64,000 bases of DNA from Frankia sp. AiPa1 (GCF_023243075.1 NZ_JALKFZ020000141.1:105572-169571); one strand, 5' to 3'; positions 46,560-57,472 are shown, counted from the stretch's first letter. Notes: a model not told the origin generated them from the letters alone. Made by a program: numbers and translations.

Positions 46560-48688
46560 TGGGTGGGCTCCAGCTCGGAATCCACATGCCGTTCAGACGC
46601 GGCATCGGGAACCGACGTGGGCTCAGGCGCGGCATCGGCAACCGGCTCGGCAGCGGACTCGAGCGCCGCTGCCTGCGCGGCCTGGTCGTAGGCGGTGAGC
46701 AGCGCCGCGTAGCGGGGCGAGCGCACCAGCAGGTCCTCGTGGCGGCCACGGCCGATCAGGCGGCCGCCCTCCAGGTGCACCACCTCGTCCGCCAACGCGA
46801 TGGTGGAGCGGCGCTGGGCGACGACGACGACCGTGGCGGCACCGGCCTGGGCCCGCAGATCGGCGAGGATCGCGGCCTCCACCCGCGGGTCGACACTGGC
46901 CGTGGCGTCGTCGAGCACGAGCAGCCGGGGTTCGCGCAGCAGAGCGCGGGCCAGGCAGATCCGTTGGCGCTGTCCGCCCGACAGGCTGGTGCCGCGCTCC
47001 CCGACCATGGTGTCGAGCCCGTCCCGGAGCCGGGCGACGAAGCGGTCGGCCTGGGCCCGGCGCAGGGCCGTCCACACCGCCTCGTCGGTGGCGTCCGTCC
47101 CGAGCGTGATGTTGGCGCGAACGCTGTCGTCGAACAGGAACGCCTGTTGCGCCACGACCGCCACCGCCCGGCTCACCTCGCCGACGGCCAGCTCACGCAG
47201 GTCGACGCCGTCGAGCAGCACCTGACCGCGGTCCGGGTCGACGAGCCGGGTCAACAGCCCCACCAGGGTCGACTTACCCGCCCCTGTCCGACCGGTGATC
47301 GCGACGACGCTGCCCGGGGCAACCTCGAAGCTCACCTGATCCAGCGTCCGCCGTGTCGGCGCCGCCTCCTGGGCCGTCGCCTCGACGCTGGCCCCCTCGT
47401 CTGGTGCGAGCGGCTCCGCCGCGGAGTCGCCGACATCAGGGCCTCCGCGAGCAGGGCTGCCAGACGTGAGGCCATCGGAGCCGAGGCCGACGGAACCGAG
47501 GCCATCGGAACCCAGGCCGTCGGAGCCGGCGCGGGCGGGGTCGATGCCGGGGTAGGAGTAGGCGACCTGGCGCAGGCACAGCGCGGCGGGGCCAGTCGCG
47601 GTCAGGGTCTCGGCACCGTGGCGCTCGTCCGTGCGGGCCAGCGTGACCGCGTCGACCCGCTGGCGGCCGACGGCGGCGCGGGGCAGCTCACCGAACACCC
47701 AGCCGAACGCGCGCAACGGGAAGGCCAGCAGGGTGAACAGGTAGGCGACCCGGACGAGCTGGCCGACGTCGATCGCGCCGGCCCGGATCCGCACGGCCCC
47801 GACGAGCAGCACCACCAGGATGCCGAGGTTCGGCAGCGCCTCCATCAGCGGGTCGAACAGGCCCCGCAGCCGACCGGCGCCGATCATCGTGTCGCGCAGC
47901 CGTTCGGCGCGGTCGGCGAAGCGCGCGGTCTCCTCCTCCTCGCGGCCAAGCGCCTTCACCACGAGCGCGCCGTCGAACGACTCATGCGCGACGGCGCTCA
48001 CCTCGCCGCGCAGCCGCTGCGCGGCCGAGTACAACGGCGACACCCGCCGGCCATACCAGACGTTGATCAGCCCGAAGGCGGGGAAGACCGCGAACCCGAT
48101 CAGCGCCAGCACCGGATCGGTGACGACCAGCAGCACCAGAGCCGCCACCAGCATCACCAGGGCCCCGACGGCGAACGGCAGCGGCATGATCGGCGACGTC
48201 AGGGCCTCGACGTCCGCGTTGGCGTTGGACAGCAGCGTGCCGGTGGAATGCCGCTGGTGCCAGGACAGCGGCAGCCGCAGGTACTGGCGGGTGACCTCGT
48301 GGCGGTGGCCGGCCTGCAGCCGGAACACCACCAGACCACCGGCGAGGCGGCGCACGAACATCCCCGCGGCGCGCACGACACCGACCCCGGCGAACGCGGC
48401 ACCGACGGCGACCAGCGCCGACCAGTCGGCGTGCCCGCGGTCGATCGCCGGGATCACGACCCGGTCCGTGGCCTCCCCGAGCACGATGGACGACGCCACC
48501 CCGGCGAGGGTGAACATGCTGGCGCCGACGCTCGCCACCGCGAACTGCCGCGGCTCACGGCGCATGCCCTGCCACACCGCCGCGAGACCCTGCGCGATGA
48601 TCCCGCGCTGCTTCCCACCAACGGGGCCGACGGACGGCCGCGACGTGGACGGCTGCCCGGTACAGTCGCCAGGTTCGGAATCCTCCAT
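46556..48688 (-). CDS. ABC exporter half-transporter (permease plus ATPase), partner 2
   Basis: 710 residues with six helices and an ATPase domain: Walker A ITGRTGAGKSTLVGLL near 468, signature LSGGQRQRICLARALL, and Walker B RLLVLDDATASVD. The Walker B ends in Asp where the catalytic Glu is expected, so this is the degenerate ATP site of a heterodimeric exporter; partner 1 supplies the active site. A repeat of GSDGLGS-type units interrupts the linker (DNA about 47465-47530). It begins ten bases after hisF. Position inside a his operon is unusual and gives no clear hint of substrate. Confidence 0.9.
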   Translation of the reverse strand: MEDSEPGDCTGQPSTSRPSVGPVGGKQRGIIAQGLAAVWQGMRREPRQFAVASVGASMFTLAGVASSIVLGEATDRVVIPAIDRGHADWSALVAVGAAFAGVGVVRAAGMFVRRLAGGLVVFRLQAGHRHEVTRQYLRLPLSWHQRHSTGTLLSNANADVEALTSPIMPLPFAVGALVMLVAALVLLVVTDPVLALIGFAVFPAFGLINVWYGRRVSPLYSAAQRLRGEVSAVAHESFDGALVVKALGREEEETARFADRAERLRDTMIGAGRLRGLFDPLMEALPNLGILVVLLVGAVRIRAGAIDVGQLVRVAYLFTLLAFPLRAFGWVFGELPRAAVGRQRVDAVTLARTDERHGAETLTATGPAALCLRQVAYSYPGIDPARAGSDGLGSDGLGSVGLGSDGLTSGSPARGGPDVGDSAAEPLAPDEGASVEATAQEAAPTRRTLDQVSFEVAPGSVVAITGRTGAGKSTLVGLLTRLVDPDRGQVLLDGVDLRELAVGEVSRAVAVVAQQAFLFDDSVRANITLGTDATDEAVWTALRRAQADRFVARLRDGLDTMVGERGTSLSGGQRQRICLARALLREPRLLVLDDATASVDPRVEAAILADLRAQAGAATVVVVAQRRSTIALADEVVHLEGGRLIGRGRHEDLLVRSPRYAALLTAYDQAAQAAALESAAEPVADAAPEPTSVPDAASERHVDSELEPTQ

Positions 48689-48698
48689 CGGGCCGCCG

Positions 48699-49463
48699 TC
48701 AGCGCACCGGGACGTCGGCGTCGCGCAGTGCGCTCTTCACCTCGCCGACCCGCAGCTGTCCGAAGTGGAACACGCTCGCGGCGAGGACGGCGTCCGCGCC
48801 CGCGGCCACCGCCGGGGCGAAATGCGCGAGATCACCGGCCCCGCCGCTGGCGATGACCGGGACGTCGACCTCGGTCCGCACGGCGGCGAGCATCTGCAGG
48901 TCGTAGCCGTCGCGGGTGCCGTCGGCGTCCATGGAGTTCAGCAGGATCTCCCCGGAGCCGAGCTCGACGACCCGCGCCGCCCAGGCCACCGCGTCGATGC
49001 CGGTGCCGCGGCGTCCACCGTGGGTCGTGACTTCGAAGCGCGGGCCGTCCGGCTCGGGGCAGCGTCGTGCGTCGATCGAGATCACGATGCACTGGTTGCC
49101 GAACCGGTGCGCGCACTCGCGGACGAGCTCCGGGCGGGCGACCGCCGCGGTGTTGATCCCGACCTTGTCCGCACCGGCCCGCAGCAGGCGGTCGACGTCC
49201 TCGGTGGAGCGCACGCCCCCGCCGACGGTCAGCGGGATGAACACCTGCTCGGCGGTGCGCCGGACGATGTCGTAGGTGGTCTCCCGATCGCCGCTGGACG
49301 CGGTGATGTCGAGGAACGTCAGCTCGTCGGCACCCTCGGCGTCGTAGAGCCGGGCCATCTCGACGGGGTCGCCGGCGTCGCGCAGATCGGTGAAGTTGAC
49401 GCCCTTGACGACCCGCCCGCCGTCGACGTCCAGACAGGGAATGACCCGGACGGCGACGCTCAC
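48699..49463 (-). CDS. hisF: Imidazole glycerol phosphate synthase, cyclase subunit
   Basis: 254 residues from GTG 49463, which overlaps the priA stop (GTGA) and has GGAG upstream. The half-barrel motifs are [21 protein letters not shown] (catalytic Asp near 11), [15 protein letters not shown] [25 protein letters not shown], and the second half [12 protein letters not shown] with [14 protein letters not shown]. It turns PRFAR plus ammonia from HisH into imidazole glycerol phosphate and AICAR. Confidence 0.97.
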   Translation of the reverse strand: MSVAVRVIPCLDVDGGRVVKGVNFTDLRDAGDPVEMARLYDAEGADELTFLDITASSGDRETTYDIVRRTAEQVFIPLTVGGGVRSTEDVDRLLRAGADKVGINTAAVARPELVRECAHRFGNQCIVISIDARRCPEPDGPRFEVTTHGGRRGTGIDAVAWAARVVELGSGEILLNSMDADGTRDGYDLQMLAAVRTEVDVPVIASGGAGDLAHFAPAVAAGADAVLAASVFHFGQLRVGEVKSALRDADVPVR

Positions 49464-50323
49464 CGCCCCACTCCGCCAGAGGCTTTGGCCGCTCCCCCGC
49501 CCGCGCCGCCGACCGTCTCGCCCGGGCCACCGGCCGAGAATGCGCCGCCCGTCGCGCCGCCCGTTGATGCGTCGCCCGAGAATGCGCCGCCGGGGCTGCC
49601 CGCCGCCCGGGCGGCGGTGAGGGCGAGGGCCTGCGGCAGGGTGAAGGCGCCCGCGTAGAGGGCCTTGCCGATGATCGCGCCCTCGACCCCGGGTACCGCG
49701 GCGATCGCGGTGAGGTCCTCGAGCGCCGAGACGCCGCCGCTGGCCACCACGGGACGCTCGGTCGCCGCGGTTACCGAGCGCAGCAGGTCGACGTTCGGCC
49801 CGGTGAGCGTCCCGTCCCGGCGGACATCGGTGACGACGTAGCGGGCGCAACCGTCGGCGTCGAGGCGGGCGAGCACCTCGAAGAGCTCGCCGCCGTCGCG
49901 TGTCCACCCGCGGGCGGAAAGCGTCGTGCCGCGCACGTCCAGTCCGACGGCGATCCGGTCGCCGACCCGGCCGATGGCGCGTCGCACCCAGTCGGGGTTC
50001 TCCAGCGCCGCCGTGCCGATGTTCACCCGCGCCGCACCCGTCGCGAGCGCCGCGTCGAGCGAGTCGTCGTCCCGGATGCCGCCGGAGAGTTCCACGGCGA
50101 CGTCCACGGACCGCACGACCTTGGCGATCAGATCCCGATTGGAGCCCCGGCCGAACGCGGCGTCCAGGTCAACGAGATGGATCCACTCGGCCCCGTCCCG
50201 CTGCCAGGTGAGCGCCGCCTCCAGCGGGTCACCATAGGAGGTCTCGGAGCCGGCCTCGCCCTGGACGAGACGCACGGCGAGACCGTCGGCCACATCGACG
50301 GCGGGCAGCAGTGTCAGAGCCAT
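49460..50323 (-). CDS. priA: Phosphoribosyl isomerase A, HisA/TrpF bifunctional (PriA)
   Basis: 287 residues. The (beta-alpha)8 barrel motifs are [19 protein letters not shown] with catalytic Asp near 10, [24 protein letters not shown] and [16 protein letters not shown] with the second acid, and [13 protein letters not shown]. In actinobacteria this enzyme serves both histidine (HisA) and tryptophan (TrpF) synthesis, and the trp genes in this window lack trpF, which supports that role. The last 45 residues are a Gly/Ala tail not needed for the fold. TAGGGT lies six bases before the ATG, with no ribosome site. Confidence 0.95.
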   Translation of the reverse strand: MALTLLPAVDVADGLAVRLVQGEAGSETSYGDPLEAALTWQRDGAEWIHLVDLDAAFGRGSNRDLIAKVVRSVDVAVELSGGIRDDDSLDAALATGAARVNIGTAALENPDWVRRAIGRVGDRIAVGLDVRGTTLSARGWTRDGGELFEVLARLDADGCARYVVTDVRRDGTLTGPNVDLLRSVTAATERPVVASGGVSALEDLTAIAAVPGVEGAIIGKALYAGAFTLPQALALTAARAAGSPGGAFSGDASTGGATGGAFSAGGPGETVGGAGGGAAKASGGVGR

Positions 50324-50329
50324 ACCGCC

Positions 50330-50335
50330 ACCCTA
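50330..50335 (-). promoter_or_regulatory. Candidate -10 (TAGGGT) for leaderless priA
   Basis: TAGGGT on the minus strand is followed by six bases and ATG 50323. It could give an internal promoter inside the his operon, in the 29-base gap after hisH. Confidence 0.4.
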
Positions 50336-50352
50336 CGGGGTACAAAGCATGG

Positions 50353-50961
50353 TCAGGCGAGGGTTCGCAGCCAGTTGGCGAGGAGGTGGGCGCCGGCGTC
50401 GCCGGACTTCTCCGGGTGGAACTGGGTGGCGGTCAGGGCGCCGCGCTCGACGGCGGCGGCGAATGGTTCGCCGTGCTCGCCGACGGTGTCGCCGGCGGAC
50501 GGGTCGGCCTTCGCCGCGTACGAGTGGACGAAGTAGAACCGCGTGTCGGCGTCCAGGCCGGCGAACAGCACCGAGCCGGCCGGCGGGCGGACCGTGTTCC
50601 AGCCCATGTGCGGCAGGATCGGGGCGGCCAGCCGGCGGACCTCCCCGGGCAGCACGCCGATGCCCTCGGTACGCACCCCATGCTCGTCACCAAGCTCGTA
50701 CAGCACCTGCATCCCCACACAGATCCCGAGCACCGGCCGCCCGGCGATGACCCGCTCCCGCACGACCGCACCCGCGCCGAGCGCCTCGATCCCGGCCATG
50801 CAGGCCGCATACGCCCCAACTCCGGGCACGACCAGCCCGTCAGCCGACCGCGCGGCGGCCAGGTCATCGGTGACGGTCACGTCCGCCCCGACCCGCGCCA
50901 ACGCCCGCTCGGCGGAGCGCAGGTTCCCCGACCCGTAGTCGAGCACGACCACCCGGCTCAC
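50353..50961 (-). CDS. hisH: Imidazole glycerol phosphate synthase, glutamine amidotransferase subunit
   Basis: 202 residues. A class I amidotransferase: oxyanion segment [13 protein letters not shown], nucleophile Cys in [18 protein letters not shown], and the His/Glu pair in [16 protein letters not shown]. It feeds ammonia to HisF, two genes downstream. The start overlaps the hisB stop by four bases. Confidence 0.97.
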   Translation of the reverse strand: MSRVVVLDYGSGNLRSAERALARVGADVTVTDDLAAARSADGLVVPGVGAYAACMAGIEALGAGAVVRERVIAGRPVLGICVGMQVLYELGDEHGVRTEGIGVLPGEVRRLAAPILPHMGWNTVRPPAGSVLFAGLDADTRFYFVHSYAAKADPSAGDTVGEHGEPFAAAVERGALTATQFHPEKSGDAGAHLLANWLRTLA

Positions 50962-51545
50962 AGCACACCCTTGGTGGACGGGACGCCGGCGACCCGGGAG
51001 TCCAGAGCGACGGCGTCGCGCATGGCGCGGGCGACGGCCTTGAACTGGGCCTCGACAACGTGGTGGGCGTTGCGGCCGGAGAGCACCCGCACGTGCAGGG
51101 CGATCCGGGCCGAGGCAGTGATCGACTCGAAGATGTGTCGAGTGAGCGTCGTGTCGTAGGTGCCGATCAGGCCGACCAGCTCCGGTTCGACGTGCACGCA
51201 GTATGGGCGGCCGGACAGGTCCACAGCGGCCTGGGCGAGTGCCTCGTCGAGGGGAACGGTGGCGTCGCCGAAGCGGCGGATGCCGACCTTGTCGCCGAGG
51301 GCCTCGCGCAGCGCCGTCCCGAACGCGATCGAGGTGTCCTCGACCGTGTGGTGGGCGTCGATGTGCAGGTCACCGCGGGTGCGGACGTTCAGGTCGAACC
51401 CGCCGTGCTTGCCGAGCTGGGAGAGCATGTGGTCGTAGAACGGCACGCCGGTGTCGACGGTCGCCACGCCGGTACCGTCGAGATCAAGCTCGACGAGGAC
51501 GTCGGACTCCAGCGTCTTGCGGGCGATGCGCGCGGTGCGTGCCAT
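50958..51545 (-). CDS. hisB: Imidazoleglycerol-phosphate dehydratase
   Basis: 195 residues; ATG 51545 has GAGGA eight bases upstream. Two related halves carry the manganese-binding motifs [24 protein letters not shown] and, later, [13 protein letters not shown]. Monofunctional, without the phosphatase domain fused in enterobacteria. It makes imidazole acetol phosphate, the substrate of HisC, which lies 66 bases upstream in the operon. Confidence 0.98.
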   Translation of the reverse strand: MARTARIARKTLESDVLVELDLDGTGVATVDTGVPFYDHMLSQLGKHGGFDLNVRTRGDLHIDAHHTVEDTSIAFGTALREALGDKVGIRRFGDATVPLDEALAQAAVDLSGRPYCVHVEPELVGLIGTYDTTLTRHIFESITASARIALHVRVLSGRNAHHVVEAQFKAVARAMRDAVALDSRVAGVPSTKGVL

Positions 51546-51611
51546 CGGATGGGTCCTCGATGCCTTTCATGGATGAGCTCGGTCGACGCGGTCGATCCGG
51601 CGGCCGGTCAG

Positions 51612-52850
51612 TCAGCGGGTGGCGAGGGTGAGGACGCCGGCCTCGTCGGTCTCGGCGCCGGCGAGGACCTTGCCGAGCGCGGCGAGGAAGGCGTCGATCT
51701 CACCGGGCAGGCCCGCGGTGACCCGCAGCCAGCCGTCGGGACCGACGTCGCGCACCAGCACACCCTCGTTCAACAGGCGGCGCCAGACGGCCTTTTCGTC
51801 AGCAAATCGGCCGAAATACACGAAGTTCGCGTCGCTGGGAGCAAGGCTCAGGCCGAGACCGGGCAGTTCCCGCACGATCCGGTCCCGCTGGGCCTTGACC
51901 GCCTCGACCGTGCCGAGCAGCTCATCGGCGTGGGCGAGGGCGGTACGGGCGACGGCCTGGGTGAAGCTCGACAGGTGATACGGCAGCCGGACGAGCTGCA
52001 GCGCGTCGACGACCGCCGGGTGCGCGGCGAGGTAGCCGACCCGCGCCCCGGCGAGCGCGAACGCCTTGCTCATCGTCCGGGTGACGACGAGGCGCGGGTT
52101 GGCCGGCAGCAGCGTCAGCGCGCTCGGCACCCCGGCGCGGCGGAACTCGGCGTACGCCTCGTCGACGACGACGATCCCGGAGCCGGCCGCGGCCATCGCC
52201 TCGCAGGCGGCAACCACGATTTCGGGCGGCAATGCGGTGCCGGTCGGGTTGTTCGGCGAGCAGAGGAACACCAGCGCCGGCCGGTGCCGTTCGATCGCGT
52301 CGACGACCGCCTCGGCCGACAGGGAGAAGTCGGCCGCGCGCTGCTCGGCGACCCACTCGGTGGCCGTGGCCAGCGCGATCAGCCGGTGCATCGAGTACGA
52401 CGGCTCGAAACCGACGGCGACCCGCCCCGGCCCGCCGAACGCCTGGCACAGCTGCTGGAGGATCTCGTTGGAGCCGTTGGCCGCCCACACCTGCGCCGCG
52501 TGGACGCCGAAGCCGGCGTCGGGCGTCAGGTAGTAGGCGAGGTCCGCGCGCATCGCCTCGGCGTCGCGGTCCGGGTAGCGGTTGGCCTCGGTGGCGGCGA
52601 GGGTGGCGGCCTTGCCGAGCGCGTCGACGAGGCCGATGGACGGCGGGTGCGGGTTCTCATTGGTGTTGAGCCGCACCGGAACGTCGAGCTGCGGGGCGCC
52701 GTACGGGGACATCCCGCGCAGGCTGTCCCGCAGTGGCAGTCCGTCGAGGTTCAGGGGCCGCCAGGGGCGGTCGTCCCCGGCCGGGCCAGCGTCGGTACCA
52801 GCCGAGGGCTGACCGGTCATCGTCGGCCCGGTCGTCAGCGGCGGGGTCAT
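51612..52850 (-). CDS. hisC: Histidinol-phosphate aminotransferase
   Basis: 412 residues from ATG 52850, which overlaps the hisD stop by four bases (ATGA). Fold I PLP enzyme: [13 protein letters not shown] at the start of the fold, [38 protein letters not shown], and the Schiff-base lysine in [18 protein letters not shown]. The first 35 residues are a poorly conserved Pro/Gly tail. It aminates imidazole acetol phosphate with glutamate. Confidence 0.97.
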   Translation of the reverse strand: MTPPLTTGPTMTGQPSAGTDAGPAGDDRPWRPLNLDGLPLRDSLRGMSPYGAPQLDVPVRLNTNENPHPPSIGLVDALGKAATLAATEANRYPDRDAEAMRADLAYYLTPDAGFGVHAAQVWAANGSNEILQQLCQAFGGPGRVAVGFEPSYSMHRLIALATATEWVAEQRAADFSLSAEAVVDAIERHRPALVFLCSPNNPTGTALPPEIVVAACEAMAAAGSGIVVVDEAYAEFRRAGVPSALTLLPANPRLVVTRTMSKAFALAGARVGYLAAHPAVVDALQLVRLPYHLSSFTQAVARTALAHADELLGTVEAVKAQRDRIVRELPGLGLSLAPSDANFVYFGRFADEKAVWRRLLNEGVLVRDVGPDGWLRVTAGLPGEIDAFLAALGKVLAGAETDEAGVLTLATR

Positions 52851-54160
52851 CGGAATCGAACCTCCACGGCGTCGCGGTGTGCGGTGAGGTCCTCGGCCCC
52901 GGCGAGCGCGCGGAGCCGGCCGGACACGGCGTGCAACGCATCCCGGGTGCTCTCGACGACGTGCACCTGCCGCTGGAAGGAGGCGACGGCCAGCCCCCCC
53001 GAGTGGCGGGCGGTGGCGCCGGTGGGCAGGACGTGGTTGGAGCCGGCAAGGTAGTCGCCGAGAGGTACCGGCGCGTACGGCCCGACGAACACGGCGCCGG
53101 CGTGGCGGACGCGAGCGGCGACGGCTGCGGCGTCCGCGGTCTGGATCTCGAGATGCTCCGCGGCCCAGCCATTGACGACCGCGAGGCCCGCGTCCACGTC
53201 GGTGACGATCGCGACGGCACCCTGGCCGGTGAGGGCCTGCTCGACGCCGGCACGGTGGCGGGTGGCGGGCATCTGCTTGCCGAGTTCGACGTCGACGGCG
53301 TCGGCGAGCTCGACCGAGGTGGTGACGAGCAGGCAGGCGGCCATCGGGTCGTGCTCGGCCTGGGCGACGAGGTCGGCGGCGACGTGGGCGGGGTCGGCCG
53401 TGTCGTCGGCGAGAATCGCGACCTCGGTCGGCCCGGCCTCCGCGTCGACCCCGACGACCCCGCGCACCAGGCGTTTGGCCGCCGTCACGTAGACGTTGCC
53501 GGGCCCGGTGACGACGTCGACCGGCGGGCAGGACTGCGTGCCGTACGCGGCCATCGCCACCGCCTGGGCGCCGCCGGCCGCGTACACCTCGTCGACGCCG
53601 AGCAGCGCGCAGGCGCCGAGGACGACCGGATGCGGCAGGCCAGCCTCGCCGTCGCGACCAACGCTGTCCTTGCGCGGGGGGGAGAACACCGCGAGCGAGG
53701 TGACCCCGGCCTCCTGGGCGGGCACGACGTTCATGACGACGCTGCTCGGGTAGGCGACCCGACCGCCGGGCACATACAGCCCGACCCGCTCCACCGGCAC
53801 CCAGCGCTCGGTCACCGTGAGCCCCGGGGCGACCTCGATGGTCACTGCCTCGCGCAGCTGGGCGCGGTGCACCAGCCGGGCGCGACGGATCGCCTCGGCC
53901 AGCGCGTCGCCCACGTCTGGGTCGAGCCGCTCGCCCGCCGCCGCGATCTCGGCCGCGGGCACCCGCAGATGGGCAGGACGGACGCCGTCGAACCGCTCTG
54001 CGGCGTCGAGCACCGCCGCGTCGCCGCGGTCGCGGACGTCGTCGCACACCGGGCGCACGGCCGCGACGGCCACGTCCACGTCGAGGGCGGCGCGGGGCAG
54101 CAGACGCCGCACCTGCGCCCCGGTGGGGGTCGAGCCACGCAGATCCAGCCTTCTGAGCAC
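52847..54160 (-). CDS. hisD: Histidinol dehydrogenase
   Basis: 437 residues, the usual size. Signatures include [20 protein letters not shown], the NAD region [36 protein letters not shown], the zinc and catalytic residues in [13 protein letters not shown], and [17 protein letters not shown] near the end. It carries out the last two oxidations to histidine. First gene of the his block; TACCCT lies six bases before GTG 54160 with GGAGG touching the start, so either a leaderless or a very short-leader mRNA is likely. Confidence 0.98.
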   Translation of the reverse strand: MLRRLDLRGSTPTGAQVRRLLPRAALDVDVAVAAVRPVCDDVRDRGDAAVLDAAERFDGVRPAHLRVPAAEIAAAGERLDPDVGDALAEAIRRARLVHRAQLREAVTIEVAPGLTVTERWVPVERVGLYVPGGRVAYPSSVVMNVVPAQEAGVTSLAVFSPPRKDSVGRDGEAGLPHPVVLGACALLGVDEVYAAGGAQAVAMAAYGTQSCPPVDVVTGPGNVYVTAAKRLVRGVVGVDAEAGPTEVAILADDTADPAHVAADLVAQAEHDPMAACLLVTTSVELADAVDVELGKQMPATRHRAGVEQALTGQGAVAIVTDVDAGLAVVNGWAAEHLEIQTADAAAVAARVRHAGAVFVGPYAPVPLGDYLAGSNHVLPTGATARHSGGLAVASFQRQVHVVESTRDALHAVSGRLRALAGAEDLTAHRDAVEVRFR

Positions 54161-54166
54161 CCTCCG

Positions 54167-54172
54167 AGGGTA
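54167..54172 (-). promoter_or_regulatory. Candidate -10 (TACCCT) for the his operon
   Basis: On the minus strand TACCCT is six bases before the hisD start. The divergent gene on the plus strand starts only 31-70 bases away, so the two promoters must overlap. Confidence 0.4.
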
Positions 54173-54191
54173 GCCGCCGCACGCGTGGCCG

Positions 54192-56468
54192 GTGAAATCA
54201 GTTGTCGGCCCGAAGTGTCACGCTGGGCCGGTGACCGACGCCCGTTCGCCCGCCGCATCGTCCGATCCGCCGTCCCCCGGCACCCTGGTGCCCATCGGCG
54301 CGCCCCTCAACACCGAGCAGCCTGGCCCGCAGCGGCTCGGCGACAAGCAGTCCCGCACCGAGCCGGCCGGCGCCGAGGAGCCTGTAGCCGATCGATCCGG
54401 TACCGGGCAGGCCGGTACCGGTCGCTCCGCGGCGGTGACGTCCCCGTCGGGCGAGTCGCTGGCGACGTTGCTGCACGGCTATCGGGTGCACGCGCGGGCG
54501 CCGCGACGCGTGGTGGCCGCGCTGAGCGAACGACCCCGTACCCTGCGCCAGCTGGTGCAGGACACGGGCCTGCCACGCCGTTCGGTGGAGGCGATCCTGC
54601 ACGCGCTCGGCGAGGACCTGCGCACCGTCGCCGACGGCCGGCAGGTGCTGCGCGCCGAGACGATCGACCACTATCGATCCATGATCGGATACGAGGAGCT
54701 GCACGCGGCCACGATGATCGATCCGTTGGCCGCCGAGATCCAACGGCACGGCGCGCTGGTCACCCAGATGCACAGCCTCATCGCAGCCGCCCCGCGTCCC
54801 CGCGCGGACCTGGATCATGTGCCCGCCACCGCCGCGACCGCGGTGCGCCGGGCGGTCTGGCTCTGGACGCACTATGACCTGCGCGAGGCCCGCCTGCTGT
54901 GCGTCGGCGACCACGACCTGACCTCCCTGGCCCTGCTGCTGCTCGCCGCCCACGGCGGCCATCGCGACCTCAACGCCACCCCGCGGGGCGCCGGCGGGGC
55001 GGAATTCCCCACCGTCACGGTCGTGGACATCGACGAGAATCTGCTCGCCTTCCTGGACCAGACCGCACGCGCGCACGCGCTCCCCCTGCACTGCCTGTAC
55101 GCGGACCTGCGCCTCGGCCTGCCACCGTCGCTGGCCGGGCAGGCCGATCTGGTCTTCACCGACCCGCCCTACACGCCGGCCGGCATGTCCCTGTTCGCCG
55201 CGCGGGGCGCGCAGGGCCTCGCCGACCGGGAACGCGGCCGTGTCCTCATCGCCTACGGCTACAGCGAGCGCGCGCCCGCCCTCGGCGCCCGAGTGCAGAG
55301 GGCGCTGCTGGACCAGGGGTTCGCCTTCGAGGCGATCTTGCCGGACTTCCATGTCTACGAGGGCGCGGAGGCGATCGGTGCCCGCGCCGACATGTACGTC
55401 TGCCAGCCCACCGCCGCCACCTGGAAACGCCTCGAGCGCCTGGACCGCCCGGATCGCCCGGCCGACCGGGACGCCGGCGGCGCGTCCGGCCAGCTCCGCT
55501 CGATCTACACCCGGGGACGGCACGCAGAGGAAAGCGAGGCCGCCGAGCTCGCCGCCCCGGTTGTCGCCGCGGCGCGGCGCTTCCTCGCGGCGGCACCCGG
55601 GCGGGGCGTGTTCATCGGCGATCGCCCGCTGCTGGACGCCGCGACGCACACCCGTCTTCCCACCGTCCTCGACCGCGGCCTGCCGCCGTCGGCGACCAGT
55701 GGCGCCACCGCGGCCACATCGAGGGTTGGCGGGCCCGGTGCGCCCGGCGGACCCACAGCCAGCAGCGCCAGCGGATCCGGCGAGACCAGCGGATTCGGCG
55801 GGAACAGTCAGACCGCGGCCGGTGCGGCCGGAGTCGGTCGGGCCAGCCGCAGCGTCGTCGCCGATCTGGCCGACGATCCCGGCCCATGGCTGCTGCGCGT
55901 CCTGCTGGCCGTGAACGCCGACCGGCTCGGCCTGCTGGTGGACGCCGACCATCCCGACCTGTCCACGCGCGGCGATCCCGGTCACGACGATCATCCGTTC
56001 GGTCTGGTGCGGGCGAAATGGGTGCGCACACCCGGGCTCGACGAGACGCCGCCGGACGCTGGGCGGACCCGGCTGCTCGCCGTCGCGGCGGTCGACCCGT
56101 CGACGCTCGCCCCACCCGCCCGCCTGGCCCGCTGGCTGCTGGACCGTGCGCACGGTCGGCTCGGCAACGTCTGGCGCGACGGCCTGATCCGGGCGGCCCG
56201 CGACCTGAACGGCGAGCCGCTGCCCCAACGGGCCGCCCTGGCCGCCGTCCACACAGCGCTCGGCGCCACCGTCGCTGGCAGCACCGCCGTCGGCGGCACC
56301 GCCGTCGGCGGCACCGCCGCTGGGGCCGCCCGAGCTACCGGAGCTGCCGTCCGAACTGACCTGGATCCGCTCGCCGCCCGGTTGATCGATCTGCCCCGGC
56401 ACACCGTCGCGACCGTCCTCGCCGCCGCGGCGGCGAGCGTCGAACGCCTCCCCGGCGCGAGGTCGTAG
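54192..56468 (+). CDS. Branched-polyamine synthase (BpsA)-like protein with C-terminal extension
   Basis: 758 residues from GTG 54192; GTG 54231 is an alternative that removes 13 residues. After a disordered N-terminus comes a winged-helix segment (about 105-160: [20 protein letters not shown]), then a Rossmann aminopropyl/methyltransferase-like domain with [11 protein letters not shown] near 277 and the motif [14 protein letters not shown] near 321. These are marks of the N4-bis(aminopropyl)spermidine synthase family of thermophiles. The last 310 residues (ISxP-like [12 protein letters not shown] onward) are an extra domain I do not recognise, with a Gly/Ser/Thr-rich linker and TAVGG repeats near the end. 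The substrate in this host is unknown. Transcribed divergently from hisD. Confidence 0.7.
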   Translation: MKSVVGPKCHAGPVTDARSPAASSDPPSPGTLVPIGAPLNTEQPGPQRLGDKQSRTEPAGAEEPVADRSGTGQAGTGRSAAVTSPSGESLATLLHGYRVHARAPRRVVAALSERPRTLRQLVQDTGLPRRSVEAILHALGEDLRTVADGRQVLRAETIDHYRSMIGYEELHAATMIDPLAAEIQRHGALVTQMHSLIAAAPRPRADLDHVPATAATAVRRAVWLWTHYDLREARLLCVGDHDLTSLALLLLAAHGGHRDLNATPRGAGGAEFPTVTVVDIDENLLAFLDQTARAHALPLHCLYADLRLGLPPSLAGQADLVFTDPPYTPAGMSLFAARGAQGLADRERGRVLIAYGYSERAPALGARVQRALLDQGFAFEAILPDFHVYEGAEAIGARADMYVCQPTAATWKRLERLDRPDRPADRDAGGASGQLRSIYTRGRHAEESEAAELAAPVVAAARRFLAAAPGRGVFIGDRPLLDAATHTRLPTVLDRGLPPSATSGATAATSRVGGPGAPGGPTASSASGSGETSGFGGNSQTAAGAAGVGRASRSVVADLADDPGPWLLRVLLAVNADRLGLLVDADHPDLSTRGDPGHDDHPFGLVRAKWVRTPGLDETPPDAGRTRLLAVAAVDPSTLAPPARLARWLLDRAHGRLGNVWRDGLIRAARDLNGEPLPQRAALAAVHTALGATVAGSTAVGGTAVGGTAAGAARATGAAVRTDLDPLAARLIDLPRHTVATVLAAAAASVERLPGARS

Positions 56469-56669
56469 CCATCCGCCGACCAGCACCGGAACGCCCCTTC
56501 AGCCAGGCGTGTCACACGCCGGCTGGCTGTGCCGTCTCTCTCGATGGAGGGTCTCCACGGAGGGCGACTCGCCGGGTGGCCGGGACACGGCCGCCGCAGC
56601 CCGGACCTCCGCGGCCGGGTCAGACGGACTCGGCCGTCCAGGGAGCAGATCGGTACAGGGAGGCTGACG

Positions 56670-57113
56670 ATGACGCAGCGGATGAACATCGCCGAGGTGG
56701 CACCCGACGGGTACAAGGCGCTACTGGGACTGGAAGGCTACGTCCGGCGGCATGTGGACAAGACCGTGCTGGAGTTGGTGAAGCTGCGGGCCTCGGTGCT
56801 CAACGGCTGCGCGTTCTGCGTGGACATGCACAGCCGGGACGCGCTGGCCGCCGGCGAGTCCTCGCGCCGATTGTTCGCGGTCGCCGCCTGGCACGACGCG
56901 CCGTTCTTCGACGAGCGGGAGCGGGCAGCGCTGGCGCTCACCGACGAGGTGACCAGGCTCGGCCCGGACGGTGTCAGCGACGACACCTGGGCAACGGTGA
57001 CCAAGCACTGGACGGAGAAGGAGACCGCGGACCTGATCTTCGCCATCGTGACGATCAACGCCTGGAACCGTCTCTCCATCCCGGTCCGCAACCAGCCGCC
57101 CCTCGACGTCTGA
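56670..57113 (+). CDS. AhpD-like carboxymuconolactone decarboxylase family protein
   Basis: 147 residues from ATG 56670, with GGGAGG six bases upstream. The redox-active pair is in NGCAFCVDMHSRDA (Cys near 46 and 49), with the helper His in the same helix as in AhpD-type alkylhydroperoxidases. WHDAPFFDERERAALALTDEVTRL and the terminal NAWNRL are typical of the family. Likely a small peroxidase that needs a reductant such as lipoamide or thioredoxin; partners are not adjacent. Converges with the M28 peptidase gene. Confidence 0.92.
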   Translation: MTQRMNIAEVAPDGYKALLGLEGYVRRHVDKTVLELVKLRASVLNGCAFCVDMHSRDALAAGESSRRLFAVAAWHDAPFFDERERAALALTDEVTRLGPDGVSDDTWATVTKHWTEKETADLIFAIVTINAWNRLSIPVRNQPPLDV

Positions 57114-57472
57114 TCCCAGGCACCAGTCGGCGCGGCCGGCGGCCCGATCCCATCCCGCACCGCCGACCGCCGCCCGGCCCGCCCGGCCCGCCCGCGACCG
57201 TCGACGGGCGACGGGCGACGGGCGACCGAGTCCGCCGGCGACCGGCGACCGGCAACCGGGTCCGTCAGCGCCCGGCGACCGGCGACCGCTACGCCCTGCC
57301 ACAGGCGGCGGCGCAAGATCCGGCTAAACAGGTCGCCGTGGGGGGCAAATCGGACACGAACACCCCCACAAGGACCTGTTTGGATCTTGCCCGCGATACT
57401 CTCCCGCCGTGCCGTCACACGCCGTAATTCCTCGCACTGCGAGCTGATCAACTGGCGAGTCGGGTGGAGGTC
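57114..57472. other. Gene-free convergent gap with short repeats and repeat copy C
   Basis: 359 bases between convergent genes. From about 57201 to 57289 there are degenerate 7-bp repeats (CGACGGG and CGGCGAC types), followed by the 74-bp element. No gene is seen. Confidence 0.65.
57315..57388 (-). repeat. 74-bp inverted repeat element, copy C (REP/MITE-like)
   Basis: AAGATCC and GGATCTT termini, inner arms CAGGTCGCCGTGGGG and CCCCCACAAGGACCTG (imperfect), and the conserved centre in reverse complement (CAAATCGGACACGAA). Same 74-bp length as copies A and B but opposite orientation. Its arms have drifted more than the centre. Confidence 0.9.
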
